Origin: Morinoia aosen
Taxonomy: Eukaryota > Arthropoda > Malacostraca > Amphipoda > Talitridae
Length of the DNA: 64,000 bases
Direction: 5' to 3'
NCBI GenBank assembly: GCA_030386875.1
Contig: CM059566.1
Coordinates: forward strand, 35,190,068 to 35,254,067
Below the pieces are notes generated by a model. That model had not been told where the DNA came from and made no database searches. It saw only the letters and a program-made list of their open reading frames with translations. Made by a program: the position numbers and the translations under genes. Shown piece by piece: positions 49,801 to 54,405 of this stretch; position 1 is the first letter of the stretch, and the number at the start of each line of letters is the position of its first letter.

Positions 49801-51087
49801 GAACAATTTAGCTTTGTTCACGTCGTTAGAAGCTTATTTGTATAAGTCAAATGTGTAACTCATCGTCATCGCGACACAAAGCAGGTGTAACATCCCCCTC
49901 AACCAAAACTCTAATCCAAGTTGAAGGAACATGAAGGAAACGCCCGAAATTTGACAGTTTGAAGCTATCCTAACGATTACTTCCTCCACCAAACAAAACG
50001 CAACAAACACATCCGTTTCACTGAACCTATGGAATTGAAATAAATCGGCCACAAACTCAGCTATATCTGTCAGGACGACATGGAATCTTTATAATGGCAT
50101 ATCGGAAGCTGTGGCTAATTATTGAGGCATACCTTCTCACTGCCAGTCTTGATGAGATATTCAAGCAAAACGAGAGCTTTGTAGACGTGCCGCCAGTTTT
50201 TGCCGTGGTCGTTGAGCCTCTTCCACACCATTTGCATGATCTCTGAGAACGCGACCACGTTGTACGTGAGGTCCGCGATCTCGGACATGATCGTCGATGA
50301 CGGGCCCCACGGATCATTGCTCGTCGCTTCCCGTACTTTCACCTGAAAGTTATCATCAGCATTAAACTACTTCTCCTTTTGAATTATTCTTCCGAAAAAG
50401 GTATAAAATAGGACACACAATAATATAATAGAACACAATGGTATAAAATAGGACACCAAAGTATAAAATAAAACATAAAGCCATCAGAAATTCATTGCTC
50501 ATTGTTTTCCGTACTTTCACCTGCAAATTACCATTAGTAGTTAACCAGTATCTTTTTGAGTTATTGTTCCGAGACAGGTATAAAATTTAACACGCAAAGA
50601 AGTAGTAATCAAAAATGAATTTTTCGTTTATTCCTATACTTCTATCTGGAGAGTTATTAGCAGCATGTACAAAATGGAGCTCTACTGAGAAGTAACAGCA
50701 ACTATGAGACGCTTTAACAACCACCACCACCGCTATCACCACCGAGAAGCAATGCCACTTGGAGATACCTTAACAACCATTATCACCACCACTACTACTC
50801 AGAGGTGAAGCCACTACAAGATGCCCTAACCACCACTACTAGCACCACCACTGAGAAGAGAAGCCACCACGAGATGCCCTAACCACCACTACTAGCACCA
50901 GTACTGAGAAGTAAAGCCACCATGAGATGCCCTAACCACCACTACTAGCACCACCACTGAGAAGAGAAGCCACCATGAAAAGCAACTGGAGAGAACCAGA
51001 GCAACATCTGACCTGGGCATCTGTGTAGTTGTGTGCGATGTTCTTGATGTTGCGCCTCAGTCCCGAGACGTTCATCGGCAGCGCCAT
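4261..51087 (-). CDS. lqf: Epsin (liquid facets ortholog), whole gene span, 13 core coding exons
   Basis: Spliced CDS on the minus strand, from an ATG at 51085-51087 to a TAG at 4261-4263. Core exons: 51013-51087, 50133-50342, 48631-48759, 47145-47234, 42289-42324, 39113-39288, 33845-33960, 32474-32562, 25524-25592, 22611-22734, 21727-21900, 20319-20480 and 4261-4886. These total 2076 nt and 691 residues, with matching phases at each join. Domain order is that of an epsin: ENTH (about 1-150), two UIMs (about 198-213 and 223-238), LLDI, eight DPW/DPF motifs, and three NPF motifs (529-531, 618-620, 644-646). Family knowledge: the ENTH domain binds PI(4,5)P2 and bends membrane, UIMs bind ubiquitinated cargo, DPW binds AP-2, NPF binds EH-domain proteins; in flies the gene acts in Notch ligand endocytosis. 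Three further exons (candidate 45885-45938, A and B) are described separately. The exon set is my reconstruction; the link between exons 4 and 7 is the least certain part. Confidence 0.93.
6880..7060. repeat. Diverged tandem repeat, ~45-bp unit
   Basis: Phrases such as CTGTAAAATAAGGCTTTCC and CTGTAAAATAGGGA recur four or five times with drift. No coding sense. Confidence 0.45.
7947..8166 (+). mobile_element. piggyBac-like MITE, copy A
   Basis: A 220-bp element starting CACTTTAACCGC and ending GCGGTCAAAGTG, flanked on both sides by TTAA (7943-7946 and 8167-8170). TTAA duplication with CAC/CCC-type termini is the mark of piggyBac transposition. It has no coding capacity. Inside is the shared block GCCACCGGTGGTGCAC. 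Confidence 0.75.
8247..8467 (-). mobile_element. piggyBac-like MITE, copy B, inverted relative to copy A
   Basis: 221 bp starting CACTTTGACTGCGACGTGAG and ending GCAGTCAAAGTG, with TTAA on the right (8468-8471) and GTTA on the left, a decayed target copy. It contains GAGCCACCGGTGGTACA and GCTGCTGACCGA. Copies A and B form a ~520-bp inverted pair. Confidence 0.72.
10919..11104. mobile_element. Tc1/mariner-like MITE with TA duplications
   Basis: A 186-bp element with imperfect terminal inverted repeats: the left end begins CAGTATGTTCC and the right end finishes GGGACATACTG, with AAGTATTTATTTTCCCGT-type sequence mirrored inside. TA flanks both ends (10917-10918 and 11105-11106). No coding capacity. 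Assignment to the superfamily rests on the TA duplication and the CAGT-type ends. Confidence 0.7.
11784..12110 (+). repeat. Dispersed ~330-bp repeat, copy 1
   Basis: Begins GCCTCCCTAACCAC and ends near TTTGTATCCTCCTGGGAAGG. Shared internal phrases are GACAGCAGTGAACCGAAAA, GGCCTACCTAACTCTCAGCT and TTCCCATAGATACAATAG. Class unknown: no clear terminal inverted repeats, no poly-A tail and no coding frame. Confidence 0.65.
14617..16646. repeat. Minisatellite, 13-bp unit, ~156 copies
   Basis: Unit TTCATGAGTGACG, with variants ACATTC, GCGTTC and ATTCGTG arranged in blocks of like copies. It spans about 2.03 kb of the last epsin intron. The minus strand lacks stop codons in every frame because the unit has none, so long open frames here are not genes. 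Confidence 0.97.
16800..16832 (+). repeat. (CAG)11 microsatellite
   Basis: Eleven perfect CAG units on the plus strand, which are CTG in the epsin transcript. Intronic, not translated. Confidence 0.95.
19980..20250. repeat. Diverged tandem repeat close to the exon 13 donor
   Basis: Phrases AATTCAGTAAGAAATGCAGT, GAAAGAGGACCATTTTG and TCTGGGCACAGGGAAACA recur two to four times in ~60-120-bp units. It ends about 70 bp from the exon 13 donor. Confidence 0.6.
20319..20480 (-). CDS. lqf: Epsin exon 13: conserved SPxxFLG-LV-LD-LV segment
   Basis: 162 nt, acceptor CACTTCAG|ATGACG and donor GGCATGG|GTACGT. It encodes DAAYNLTGLEDALPTATRAS and then SPASFLGENSNLVNLDNLV, which matches the block found just before the NPF region in vertebrate and insect epsins. 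Phase 1 both sides. Joining across the 15.4-kb last intron to exon 14 gives G-M-A-G-S-S. A diverged tandem repeat lies about 70 bp downstream. Confidence 0.94.
21453..21738 (-). repeat. Minisatellite containing the exon 12 end and splice donor
   Basis: On the gene strand the repeated core is GCCAGCTGCCA|GTTGGTG. The true exon 12 end reads GCCAGCTGCCA|GTTAGT, so the exon end is part of the array. Six intronic copies keep CTGCCAGTTGGT and three carry CTGCCATTTAGT, where the GT is lost. Units alternate about 22 and 29 bp. Confidence 0.9.
21727..21900 (-). CDS. lqf: Epsin exon 12: two DPW motifs and a DPF motif
   Basis: 174 nt, acceptor TCCCTACAG|CGGTGA and donor GCTGCCA|GTTAGT. After two bases that finish a Thr codon it reads VNDPWAPVPVPAPAAPADPW, then a linker with Q-P-D-P-F and a V-D-D-F-S-A-L-T segment. 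It leaves in phase 1, giving Asn with exon 13. Its last 11 exon bases and its donor are copied again and again in the adjoining intronic repeat. Confidence 0.93.
22340..22520 (-). repeat. Degenerate repeat of TTTCAG|GT phrases in intron 11
   Basis: On the gene strand, TTTTGTTTCAGGTA-like phrases recur (plus-strand positions near 22358, 22396, 22425 and 22453), each a pyrimidine-rich acceptor-like run joined directly to a GT. The unit is about 28-38 bp and diverged. Confidence 0.5.
22611..22734 (-). CDS. lqf: Epsin exon 11: two DPW motifs
   Basis: 124 nt, acceptor CTACAG|GTGGAC and donor TCCTCCA|GTCAGT, leaving in phase 1. It encodes VDPWGAAPARTTASPPAALV, then A-P-D-N-D-P-W-S-P-T-P-P and a run of Ala and Ser. 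The two D-P-W motifs add to the AP-2 binding array. High GC stands out sharply from the flanking intron. The split codon joins exon 12 as Thr. Confidence 0.92.
22899..23262 (+). repeat. Dispersed ~330-bp repeat, copy 2
   Basis: Begins AGCCTTCCTAACCACAG and ends near ATTCCTCTGAGGAGGC. It shares CAGCAGTGAACCGACAAA and AAAGGCCTATCCAACCTCCA with the other copies. It lies about 165 bp upstream of the exon 11 acceptor in gene orientation. Confidence 0.65.
23263..25523. other. Intron 10, non-coding part
   Basis: AT-rich, with an A-rich stretch at 25280-25370 (GAAAACAAAAAACA phrases). Nothing coding supported. Confidence 0.5.
25524..25592 (-). CDS. lqf: Epsin exon 10: DPW motif exon
   Basis: Sixty-nine nt, 23 codons, phase 0 both sides, acceptor GTTGGGCAG|GTGGAC and donor CCTAAG|GTAGTC. 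It encodes VDPWGVPATKPEPVSPPPLA then A-P-K. The V-D-P-W opening repeats at exon 11, and both exons begin right after a CAG|GTGGACCCGTGG junction, which suggests they arose by exon duplication. Acceptor-side tandem repeats (25615-25790) come close to the exon. Confidence 0.9.
25615..25790. repeat. Tandem repeat, ~21-bp unit, near the exon 10 acceptor
   Basis: Units resembling CCCGTTAAACGTTAAACTTA repeat five or more times, then drift to CCCGTTAAAGGTCA. The array starts about 25 bp upstream of the exon 10 acceptor on the gene strand. Confidence 0.75.
25791..27229. other. Intron between exons B and 10, distal part
   Basis: Starts with fading remnants of the 21-bp repeat, then AT-rich sequence. 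Short open frames only; no supported exon. Confidence 0.5.
27230..27646 (-). CDS. Large cassette exon B, tyrosine-motif-rich, 139 codons
   Basis: A 417-nt open stretch, phase 0 at both ends, acceptor GGCAACACAG|AACTAC and donor ACGTTG|GTGAGG, 353 bp after exon A. It starts NYNSLYSTENLYEEAG and ends EYANNLAAVETL. Nine tyrosines occur in 139 residues, at exon positions 2, 6, 12, 47, 68, 83, 106, 117 and 129. Three are in YxN contexts (106, 117, 129), the known Grb2 SH2 preference, and one is E-P-I-Y-A-V-I. A DPF motif (59-61) would bind AP-2. No folded domain is recognised. Most likely a second cassette exon of the epsin gene linking it to tyrosine-kinase signalling; a nested separate gene is the alternative. 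Confidence 0.7.
28000..28812 (-). CDS. Large cassette exon A, endocytic-motif-rich, 271 codons
   Basis: An 813-nt open stretch, phase 0 at both ends, with acceptor CTCTTTCGTCAG|GGTTCG and donor TCTAAG|GTATTT. It lies between epsin exons 9 and 10, which also meet in phase 0, so it can be included or skipped without a frame change. The product is Ser/Pro/Asn-rich and predicted disordered by eye, with two NPF motifs (exon residues 29-31 and 117-119) and no folded domain I recognise. NPF is the EH-domain ligand also found in epsin exon 14. I infer an alternative epsin exon. The other possibility is part of a separate gene nested in this intron. Coding status rests on length, splice sites, phase and composition, not on homology. 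Confidence 0.7.
29126..29374. mobile_element. Inverted-repeat (foldback) element, ~249 bp
   Basis: The left arm begins CGCTCATTGGGAGGGACAAC and the right arm ends GTTCTTCCTCCCAATGAGCG. About 48 bp of each arm pair imperfectly. Resembles a MITE; target duplication not clear. Confidence 0.55.
29956..32334. repeat. Minisatellite, 23-bp unit, ~103 copies
   Basis: Unit CCTGAAACTCTACACTGTGG plus TGA, with block-wise variants (ACACTCTAC, TGCGGTGA, CTCTGCAC, TAGTGA). About 2.38 kb in the intron between exon 9 and exon A. On the gene strand every unit carries TTTCAGGTCACC. Confidence 0.97.
32474..32562 (-). CDS. lqf: Epsin exon 9: first DPW motif exon
   Basis: 89 nt, acceptor ATATATCAG|GTCTGG and donor CCCCAG|GTTTGT. 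Entering in phase 1 from exon 8 it reads GLGSPLSPPSAARDPWGLSP, then P-G-A-P-N-N-V-D-P-Q, and leaves in phase 0. The D-P-W is an AP-2 alpha-appendage binding motif. A run of eight C residues is read as S-P-P in frame, so a one-base sequencing error here would break the frame; none is seen. The 23-bp minisatellite begins about 140 bp downstream. Confidence 0.9.
32679..32895. mobile_element. Second type of TTAA-associated MITE, degraded
   Basis: 217 bp with ends CCCGTGGATG and CATCCACGGG and subterminal GGTCAATTTGACCCC against GGGGTCATTTTGACCCC. Flanking tetramers TGAA and TTAT are each one change from TTAA. GGTCA/TGACC-rich ends resemble some piggyBac-like elements. Confidence 0.45.
32896..33844. 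other. Intron 8, remainder
   Basis: Mixed composition, GC-richer around 32990-33080, where a Pro-rich minus-strand frame occurs without convincing splice sites. No exon called. Confidence 0.45.
33845..33960 (-). CDS. lqf: Epsin exon 8: clathrin-box-like LLDI segment
   Basis: 116 nt, acceptor CTATCCCCCAG|GGAGCG and donor GTCTCG|GTGAGC. Its first base completes a Lys codon opened by exon 7, and its last base opens a Gly codon. It encodes ERQARQEQQDKSGINDLLDI followed by an N-F-N-P-P-Q-N-N linker. N-D-L-L-D-I resembles the clathrin terminal-domain binding box and sits where epsins usually carry one, just after the UIMs. A pyrimidine-rich 18-bp tandem repeat lies about 100 bp upstream of the acceptor. 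Confidence 0.94.
34065..34145. repeat. Tandem repeat, 18-bp unit, ~5 copies
   Basis: Unit GAGAGGGTACGGGAAAAA. On the gene strand this is pyrimidine-rich TTTTTCCCGTACCCTCTC, and it lies about 100-185 bp upstream of the exon 8 acceptor. Confidence 0.9.
34489..34768 (+). repeat. Dispersed ~330-bp repeat, copy 3
   Basis: Begins AGCCTCCCTAACTGCAAC and shares AAGCACCATTTAGTACAGAG, TAAGTGCTGAAAAACAG and the CAACAAAAAG-type segment. More diverged than copies 1, 4 and 6, and truncated at the right. Confidence 0.55.
35413..35455. repeat. Short perfect hairpin
   Basis: CTATGCGTAGGGTAT and ATACCCTACGCATAG are 15-base perfect arms around a 13-base loop. Function unknown. Confidence 0.8.
37403..37478. 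repeat. AT-rich palindrome, 76 bp
   Basis: CTTTTGTAGTAATAAATATT at the left is mirrored by AATATTTATTACTACAAAAG at the right, with almost no loop. Probably a MITE remnant. Confidence 0.75.
38157..38395. mobile_element. GC-rich foldback element, ~239 bp
   Basis: The left end is GATCATTGAGTGCGCGCG, and the right end is CGCGCGCACTCAATGATC. Inside, TTGCTCTCGCTTCAGG is mirrored by CCTGAAGCGAGAGCAA. Arms pair for nearly the whole length. No coding frame and no clear target duplication. Confidence 0.7.
39001..39140 (-). repeat. 33-bp repeat containing the exon 7 end and splice donor
   Basis: On the gene strand, GATGAGAA|GTGAGTC occurs at the true exon 7 donor (39112) and recurs at exactly 33-bp spacing at 39079 (as AAGCGAGTC), 39046 and 39013 (as CGTGAGAAGTGAGTC). 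The repeated segment includes the exon bases GAGCAAGGATGAGAA. Confidence 0.9.
39113..39288 (-). CDS. lqf: Epsin exon 7: two ubiquitin-interacting motifs
   Basis: Encodes RPTDYGELESARPH and then EEELQLQLALAMSKEEAD (UIM 1, about residues 198-213) and SDDVRLQMALNESKDE (UIM 2, about 223-238). Both show the acidic run, the central Leu-Ala pattern and the conserved Ser of the motif. The donor is GATGAGAA|GTGAGTC (phase 2). The acceptor region reads CTGTAGAGCGT: the second AG (exon start 39288) keeps phase 0 with exon 6, whereas the first AG (start 39290) would need an unseen exon of length 3n+1. Downstream, the exon end and donor are repeated every 33 bp. Confidence 0.93.
39330..39664 (+). repeat. 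Dispersed ~330-bp repeat, copy 4
   Basis: Begins GGCCTCTCTAGCCGCGAC and ends near GTTGTATCCTCCAGAGGGG. Shares GACAGCAGTGAACCGAAAAT and GACCTACCTAACTCTCAACT. It starts about 40 bp upstream of the exon 7 acceptor in gene orientation. Confidence 0.65.
40053..40286 (+). mobile_element. piggyBac-like MITE, copy C (divergent)
   Basis: Starts CACGTTGACTGCGATGGGTG after TTAA (40049-40052) and ends CGCAGTCAGCGTG, followed by TAGA. The interior differs from copies A, B, E and F but keeps the CTCAAATTT and AATACCAAACATTAAC phrases. Confidence 0.6.
40330..40505. repeat. Tandem repeat, 24-bp unit, ~7 copies
   Basis: Unit GAGTTGAACCACTCGACTCG plus ACCC. Being a multiple of three it is open on both strands, but no splice context or family supports coding. 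Confidence 0.92.
41586..41811 (-). mobile_element. piggyBac-like MITE, copy D
   Basis: Starts CACGTTAACTTCTACGTGAG, contains GAGCCACCGGTGGTACA and GCTGCTGACCGACCAG, and ends CAGCGATTAACGTG followed by TTAC. More decayed ends than copy A. Confidence 0.6.
42090..42288. repeat. Degenerate tandem repeat abutting the exon 6 donor
   Basis: Phrases like GCAGCTAGGACGCACAACAG recur six or more times with drift. The array runs up to within a few bases of the exon 6 donor. Confidence 0.6.
42289..42324 (-). CDS. lqf: Epsin exon 6: 36-nt microexon in the linker
   Basis: A 12-codon microexon encoding DINSPTSPTYPG, phase 0 on both sides. Its splice sites are among the strongest in the gene: a long pyrimidine tract ending CTTCTCCCCACAG and a GTGAGT donor. 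The S-P-T-S-P-T composition suits the disordered linker between ENTH and the UIMs. A degenerate tandem repeat begins within a few bases of its donor. Assigned from splice-site quality, strand and phase; epsin linkers vary too much for homology to help. Confidence 0.65.
42525..42710. repeat. Tandem repeat, ~26-bp unit, ~7 copies
   Basis: Units built on GGAAATGGATGGATATAGAA and GCCAAG. Located about 200 bp upstream of the exon 6 acceptor on the gene strand. Confidence 0.85.
42711..45884. other. Intron upstream of exon 6, non-coding
   Basis: AT-rich, no exon, RNA gene or clear repeat identified. Confidence 0.5.
45885..45938 (-). CDS. Candidate epsin linker exon (18 codons)
   Basis: A 54-nt stretch with acceptor CTCAACAG|CGTGGT and donor GATCAG|GTAACA, open in phase 0 at both ends and therefore frame-compatible with exons 4 and 6. 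It would encode RGRNNNVEELTITVDGDQ, placed in the variable linker between the ENTH domain and the UIMs. I do not recognise this peptide in epsins, and the acceptor has only a modest pyrimidine tract. Including it would lengthen the core product to 709 residues. It could equally be chance. Confidence 0.3.
46861..47100. repeat. Two-copy tandem duplication, ~125-bp unit
   Basis: AAACATTGGCCTCACCATAA and AAACATTGACCTGACCATAA start two diverged units that share CCACACATATTTT-like and TTATGATAGCT phrases. It ends just downstream of the exon 4 donor. Confidence 0.65.
47145..47234 (-). CDS. lqf: Epsin exon 4: end of ENTH domain
   Basis: Thirty codons, phase 0 at both ends, acceptor ATGGCAG|GACGAC and donor GACCCT|GTGAGT. 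It encodes DDERLRNERVRALKAKERFA followed by QSVSGMAGDP. The D-D-E-R-L-R-x-E-R stretch ends the ENTH fold in known epsins, and the rest starts the flexible linker. A copy of the ~330-bp dispersed repeat begins about 40 bp upstream of the acceptor. Confidence 0.94.
47276..47549 (+). repeat. Dispersed ~330-bp repeat, copy 5
   Basis: Begins GGCATCCTTAACGACAAC, shares GAAGAAGGCACCAGCTGG and AAAGCCTACCTAACCTTCAG, and fades at the right end. About 40 bp upstream of the exon 4 acceptor in gene orientation. Confidence 0.55.
48327..48575. repeat. Tandem repeat, ~80-bp unit, 3 copies
   Basis: Each unit has GATGGTGACATACAAGCATT, an ACAATACTATCAGGGTTT-like middle and GGAGATATCCAGAAGAGCGT. About 55 bp downstream of the exon 3 donor. 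Confidence 0.8.
48631..48759 (-). CDS. lqf: Epsin exon 3: ENTH domain, C-terminal helices
   Basis: Forty-three codons, phase 0 at both ends, acceptor TTCAG|GTGGCC and donor TTGAAG|GTGAGG. It encodes VAEQSRENIHSISTLKDFQY, then a G-K-D-Q-G-I-N-V-R-E-K-A-K block ending MVALLK. This is the usual epsin continuation after the exon 2 segment. A piggyBac-like MITE begins only about 70 bp upstream, and a tandem repeat begins about 55 bp downstream of the donor. Confidence 0.96.
48829..49053 (+). mobile_element. piggyBac-like MITE, copy E
   Basis: Starts CACTTTGACCGCAACGTGCG after TTAA (48825-48828) and ends TTGCGGTCAAAGTG followed by TCGA. It carries the CACCGGTC, GCTGCTGAAAGACCAG and GGCATGATCCAGTTAAT blocks of the family. 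The right target site is mutated. Confidence 0.7.
49537..49760 (-). mobile_element. piggyBac-like MITE, copy F
   Basis: Starts CACTTCGACTGCGGCAGG after TTAA (49533-49536) and ends CGTCGCAGTCAAAGTG followed by CTAA. It contains CCACCGGTGGCTCACG. Opposite orientation to copy E in the same intron. Confidence 0.7.
50133..50342 (-). CDS. lqf: Epsin exon 2: ENTH domain core
   Basis: Seventy codons, phase 0 at both ends, acceptor TTTCAG|GTGAAA and donor GAGAAG|GTATGC. It begins VKVREATSNDPWGPSS and ends EYLIKTGSEK, the most conserved part of the epsin ENTH domain, including the N-D-P-W-G-P block, the K-R-L-N-D-H-G-K-N-W-R-H lipid-binding loop and the Y-K-A-L-V-L-L-E-Y-L-I-K helix. Length and sequence match the family closely, with no missing key residue. 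A decayed copy of its 5' edge lies about 180 bp upstream in intron 1. Confidence 0.97.
50490..50603 (-). pseudogene. Decayed duplicate of the exon 2 acceptor and first codons
   Basis: Plus-strand 50490-50603 aligns along its length to 50311-50422, which covers the start of exon 2 and its acceptor. The copy keeps CAG|GTGAAAGTACGG and would read VKVRKTMSNEF before diverging. It lacks the rest of exon 2, so it is a splice-edge duplicate and not a whole exon. Confidence 0.8.
50715..50975. repeat. Tandem repeat, ~52-bp unit, ~4-5 copies
   Basis: Units built on TAACCACCACTACTAGCACC and GAAGCCACCATGAGATGCCC. It ends about 40 bp downstream of the exon 1 donor in gene orientation. Confidence 0.85.
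51013..51087 (-). CDS. lqf: Epsin exon 1: start codon and ENTH helix 0
   Basis: Encodes 25 residues beginning MALPMNVSGLRRNIKNIAHN and ending at a CAG|GTCAGA donor. The LRR-N-I-K-N segment is the membrane-inserting helix 0 of ENTH domains, with the basic residues that contact PI(4,5)P2. The first ATG has A at -3 and G at +4. A second ATG at codon 5 (51073-51075) would give an N-terminus closer in length to other epsins. I kept the upstream ATG because of its good context, but the start is not settled. Phase 0 at the 3' end. Confidence 0.92.
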
Positions 51088-51605
51088 GCTGACCTATACA
51101 CTGCAGCACACGAGCTCCTCTCCGCTACAAGTGTTGATCAACCAAACGTGAAGAAAACGGCTTCAATTTTGGAGTTGAGTGGCAAGAAACTGTGGTTAAT
51201 GATTCAAGAATAAATTAGGCTTTTGAATGAAGTTTGGTCAAGATTAACGTTTATGAATCCAATGAATGCAAAGTGAATATTCAAATAATAAAGTGTGCCT
51301 GAAACAAAAAACATTGGGTTAATTGTGAAGCCCTGTAAACTATTTTCGAGTTTTCACTCAATCAATGAGCACATCAAGGTTAAAATTCCATAAGTATTCA
51401 GTAATAATTTAGAGCTGCTTTGTAGACAAACGTCAGCAAATGTGGATTAGATACAAAATAATAGAAGCCCAAAAACAAACTACACCCAAAATCGCGTAAA
51501 ATTTCTTCTAACAGTCAAAGCCGGAGCATCGATACAATCTTTTAGATTACTCGTAAGACTTGAATAATGATATTTATTAGTGGTGGCTCTCATGAAATCC
51601 AACAC

Positions 51606-51650
51606 AATAACACACGTTAATGTGTTACATTTCACATTAACACGTGTTGA
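51606..51650. repeat. Outlying units of the 30-bp minisatellite
   Basis: ACACACGTTAATGTGTTACA then TTTCACATTAACACGTGTTG: one and a half diverged 30-bp units on the far side of the LINE fragment. Confidence 0.75.
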
Positions 51651-52543
51651 TTTAAACAATTTAAACAATTTATTTACCACAGGTGATACAGAGGTAGAAT
51701 TTTACTTAAGTCTAGTACAATGGTCAAATTTGAGTATAGCTACCTGTGGGCCCGAATAAGTTCAGCAACTTCTAGGGCATCCTACCATCACGTTATTCTA
51801 GGGTGTACAAAAAAGTTTAACCTAGTTCACTTAACCTAGTTTTGCATTAGACTGATCATTGAGATAATTAACTCGATATTTTATGCTGTATTTTACAATA
51901 TAGGTCAAGTCGGCTATATTTAACAGTATGTTCGATAAAACGATTCAAGAGCAGAGAGAAGATTGGTTATTGTACACAAGGCAAGTTACATTATGACATT
52001 ATCATTAGTTACATGTAGGAGGCAAGATTTCAACACGGTGATCTTACACGACTAGTATTCTGATAGGAAGTGAGACTCAAGATGTCTTTTGAATACTTTG
52101 TACGAATTACATTCACGGATCTCCGCAGGTATAGAGTTCCAAGTTTTGGTTCCAACGAAGAGAATACTGTGTTGCGACCTGGCTTTTGAATAATAAGGAA
52201 GCATGAATTTACTTCTATTTCGGGTTAAATGGTCGTGATGACCAGTTTGCGCAGTCAATAATTGTCTTAGGCTATTGTCGCCATCATTTCTTAATGTTTT
52301 GTAAATGAAATTACAGATGGAGATTTTGTAGAGATCCGAAAGTTTAAGTATTTGTAAATTTTTGAAAGAATCATTTGTGTGAGCATTATATTCTAGGTTC
52401 TTCACCGCTCTGACAGCCCTTTTCTGCAGAGTAAAAATTTTGTTGGTTTTATTTTTATCAGTTCCGTGCCATGCTTCTATTCCGTATTGCAAGTATGGAG
52501 AAATGAGCGTTCGGTAGAGCATTTGAAAAAGCTGTTCATAATT
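51651..52543 (-). mobile_element. 5'-truncated LINE: end of the reverse transcriptase ORF and 3' tail
   Basis: The minus strand encodes, to a stop at 52052-52054, the C-terminal part of a LINE polyprotein: LISPYLQYGIEAWHGTDKN, then I-F-T-L-Q-K-R-A-V-R-A-V, and a W-N-S-I-P-A-E-I segment near the end. These are the usual C-terminal motifs of Jockey/CR1/RTE-type elements, downstream of the catalytic domain. The 3' end carries a short tandem TTGTTTAAA repeat. The upstream catalytic region is missing. It lies inside a 30-bp minisatellite, with repeat units on both sides. Confidence 0.85.
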
Positions 52544-54405
52544 CACATAAACATGCGTTGATGTGTTCCATTTCACATTAACATGCGTTGATGTGTTCCA
52601 TTTCACATAAACAAGCGTTGATGTGTTCCATTCCACATAAACATGCGTTGATGTGTTCCATTTCACATGAACATGCGTTGATGTGTTCCATTTCACATAA
52701 ACATGCGTTGATGTGTTCCATTTCACATAAACATGCGTTGATGTGTTCCATTTCACATAAACAAGCGTTGATGTGTTCCATTCCACATAAACATGCGTTG
52801 ATGTGTTCCATTTCACATGAACATGCGTTGATGTGTTCCATTTCACATTAACATGCGTTGATGTGTTCCATTTCACATAAACATGCGTTGATGTGTTCCA
52901 TTTCACATGAACATGCGTTGATGTGTTCCATTTCACATAAACATGCGTTGATGTGTTCCATTTCACATAAACATGCGTTGATGTGTTCCATTTCACATAA
53001 ACATGCGTTGATGTGTTCCATTTCACATAAACATGCGTTGATGTGTTCCATTTCACATAAACATGCGTTGATGTGTTTCATTTCACATAAACATGCGTTG
53101 ATGTGTTCCATTTCACATAAACATGCGTTGATGTGTTCCATTTCACATAAACATGCGTTGATGTGTTCCATTTCACATAAACATGCGTTGATGTGTTCCA
53201 TTTCACATAAACATGCGTTGATGTGTTCCATTTCACATAAACATGCGTTGATGTGTTCCATTTCACATAAACATGCGTTGATGTGTTCCATTTCACATAA
53301 ACATGCGTTGATGTGTTCCATTTCACATAAACACGCGTTGATGTGTTCCATTTCACATAAACACGCGTTGATGTGTTCCATTTCACATAAACACGCGTTG
53401 ATGTGTTCCATTTCACATAAACACGCGTTGATGTGTTCCATTTCACATAAACACGCGTTGATGTGTTCCATTTCACATAAACACGCGTTGATGTGTTCCA
53501 TTTCACATAAACACGCGTTGATGTGTTCCATTTCACATAAACACGCGTTGATGTGTTCCATTTCACATAAACACGTGTTGATGTGTTCCATTTCACATAA
53601 ACACGCGTTGATGTGTTCCATTTCACATAAACATGCGTTGATGTGTTCCATTACACATAAACACGCGTTGATGTGTTCCATTTCACATTAACATGCGTTG
53701 ATGTGTTCCATTCCACATAAACATGCGTTGATGTGTTCCATTTCACATAAACACGCGTTGATGTTTTCCATTACACATAAACACGCGTTGATGTGTTCCA
53801 TTTCACATAAACACGCGTTGATGTGTTCCATTTCACATAAACATGCGTTGATGTGTTCCATTTCACATAAACACGCGTTGATGTGTTCCATTTCACATAA
53901 ACACGCGTTGATGTGTTCCATTTCACATAAACACGCGTTGATGTGTTCCATTTTACATAAACATGCATTGATGTGTTCCATTACACATAAACACGCGTTG
54001 ATGTGTTCCATTTCACATAAACATGCGTTGATGTGTTCCATTCCACATAAACATGCGTTGATGTGTTTCATTTCACATAAACATGCGTTGATGTGTTTCA
54101 TTTCACATAAACACGCGTTGATGTGTTCCATTTCACATAAACACGCGTTGATGTGTTCCATTTCACATAAACATGCGTTGATGTGTTCCATTCCACATAA
54201 ACATGCGTTGATGTGTTCCATTACACATAAACACGCGTTGATGTGTTCCATTTCACATAAACACGCGTTGATGTGTTCCATTTCACATAAACACACGTTA
54301 ATGTGTTCCATTTCCCATAAACACGCGTTGATGTGTTCCATTTCACATAAACACACGATGTGTTTCATGTCACATGAACACACGTTGATGTGTTCCATTT
54401 TACAC
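52544..54405. repeat. Minisatellite, 30-bp unit, ~62 copies
   Basis: Unit ATGCGTTGATGTGTTCCATT plus TCACATAAAC, with block variants (ACGCG, TTCCACA, TTACACA, CATGAAC). The unit is ten codons and stop-free on both strands, so frames of more than 200 residues appear but are artefacts. It lies in the 5' flank of the epsin gene. Confidence 0.97.

Noticed and set aside
52544..54405. CRISPR array
   Set aside because: Units are contiguous with no spacers and the host is eukaryotic; this is a minisatellite.
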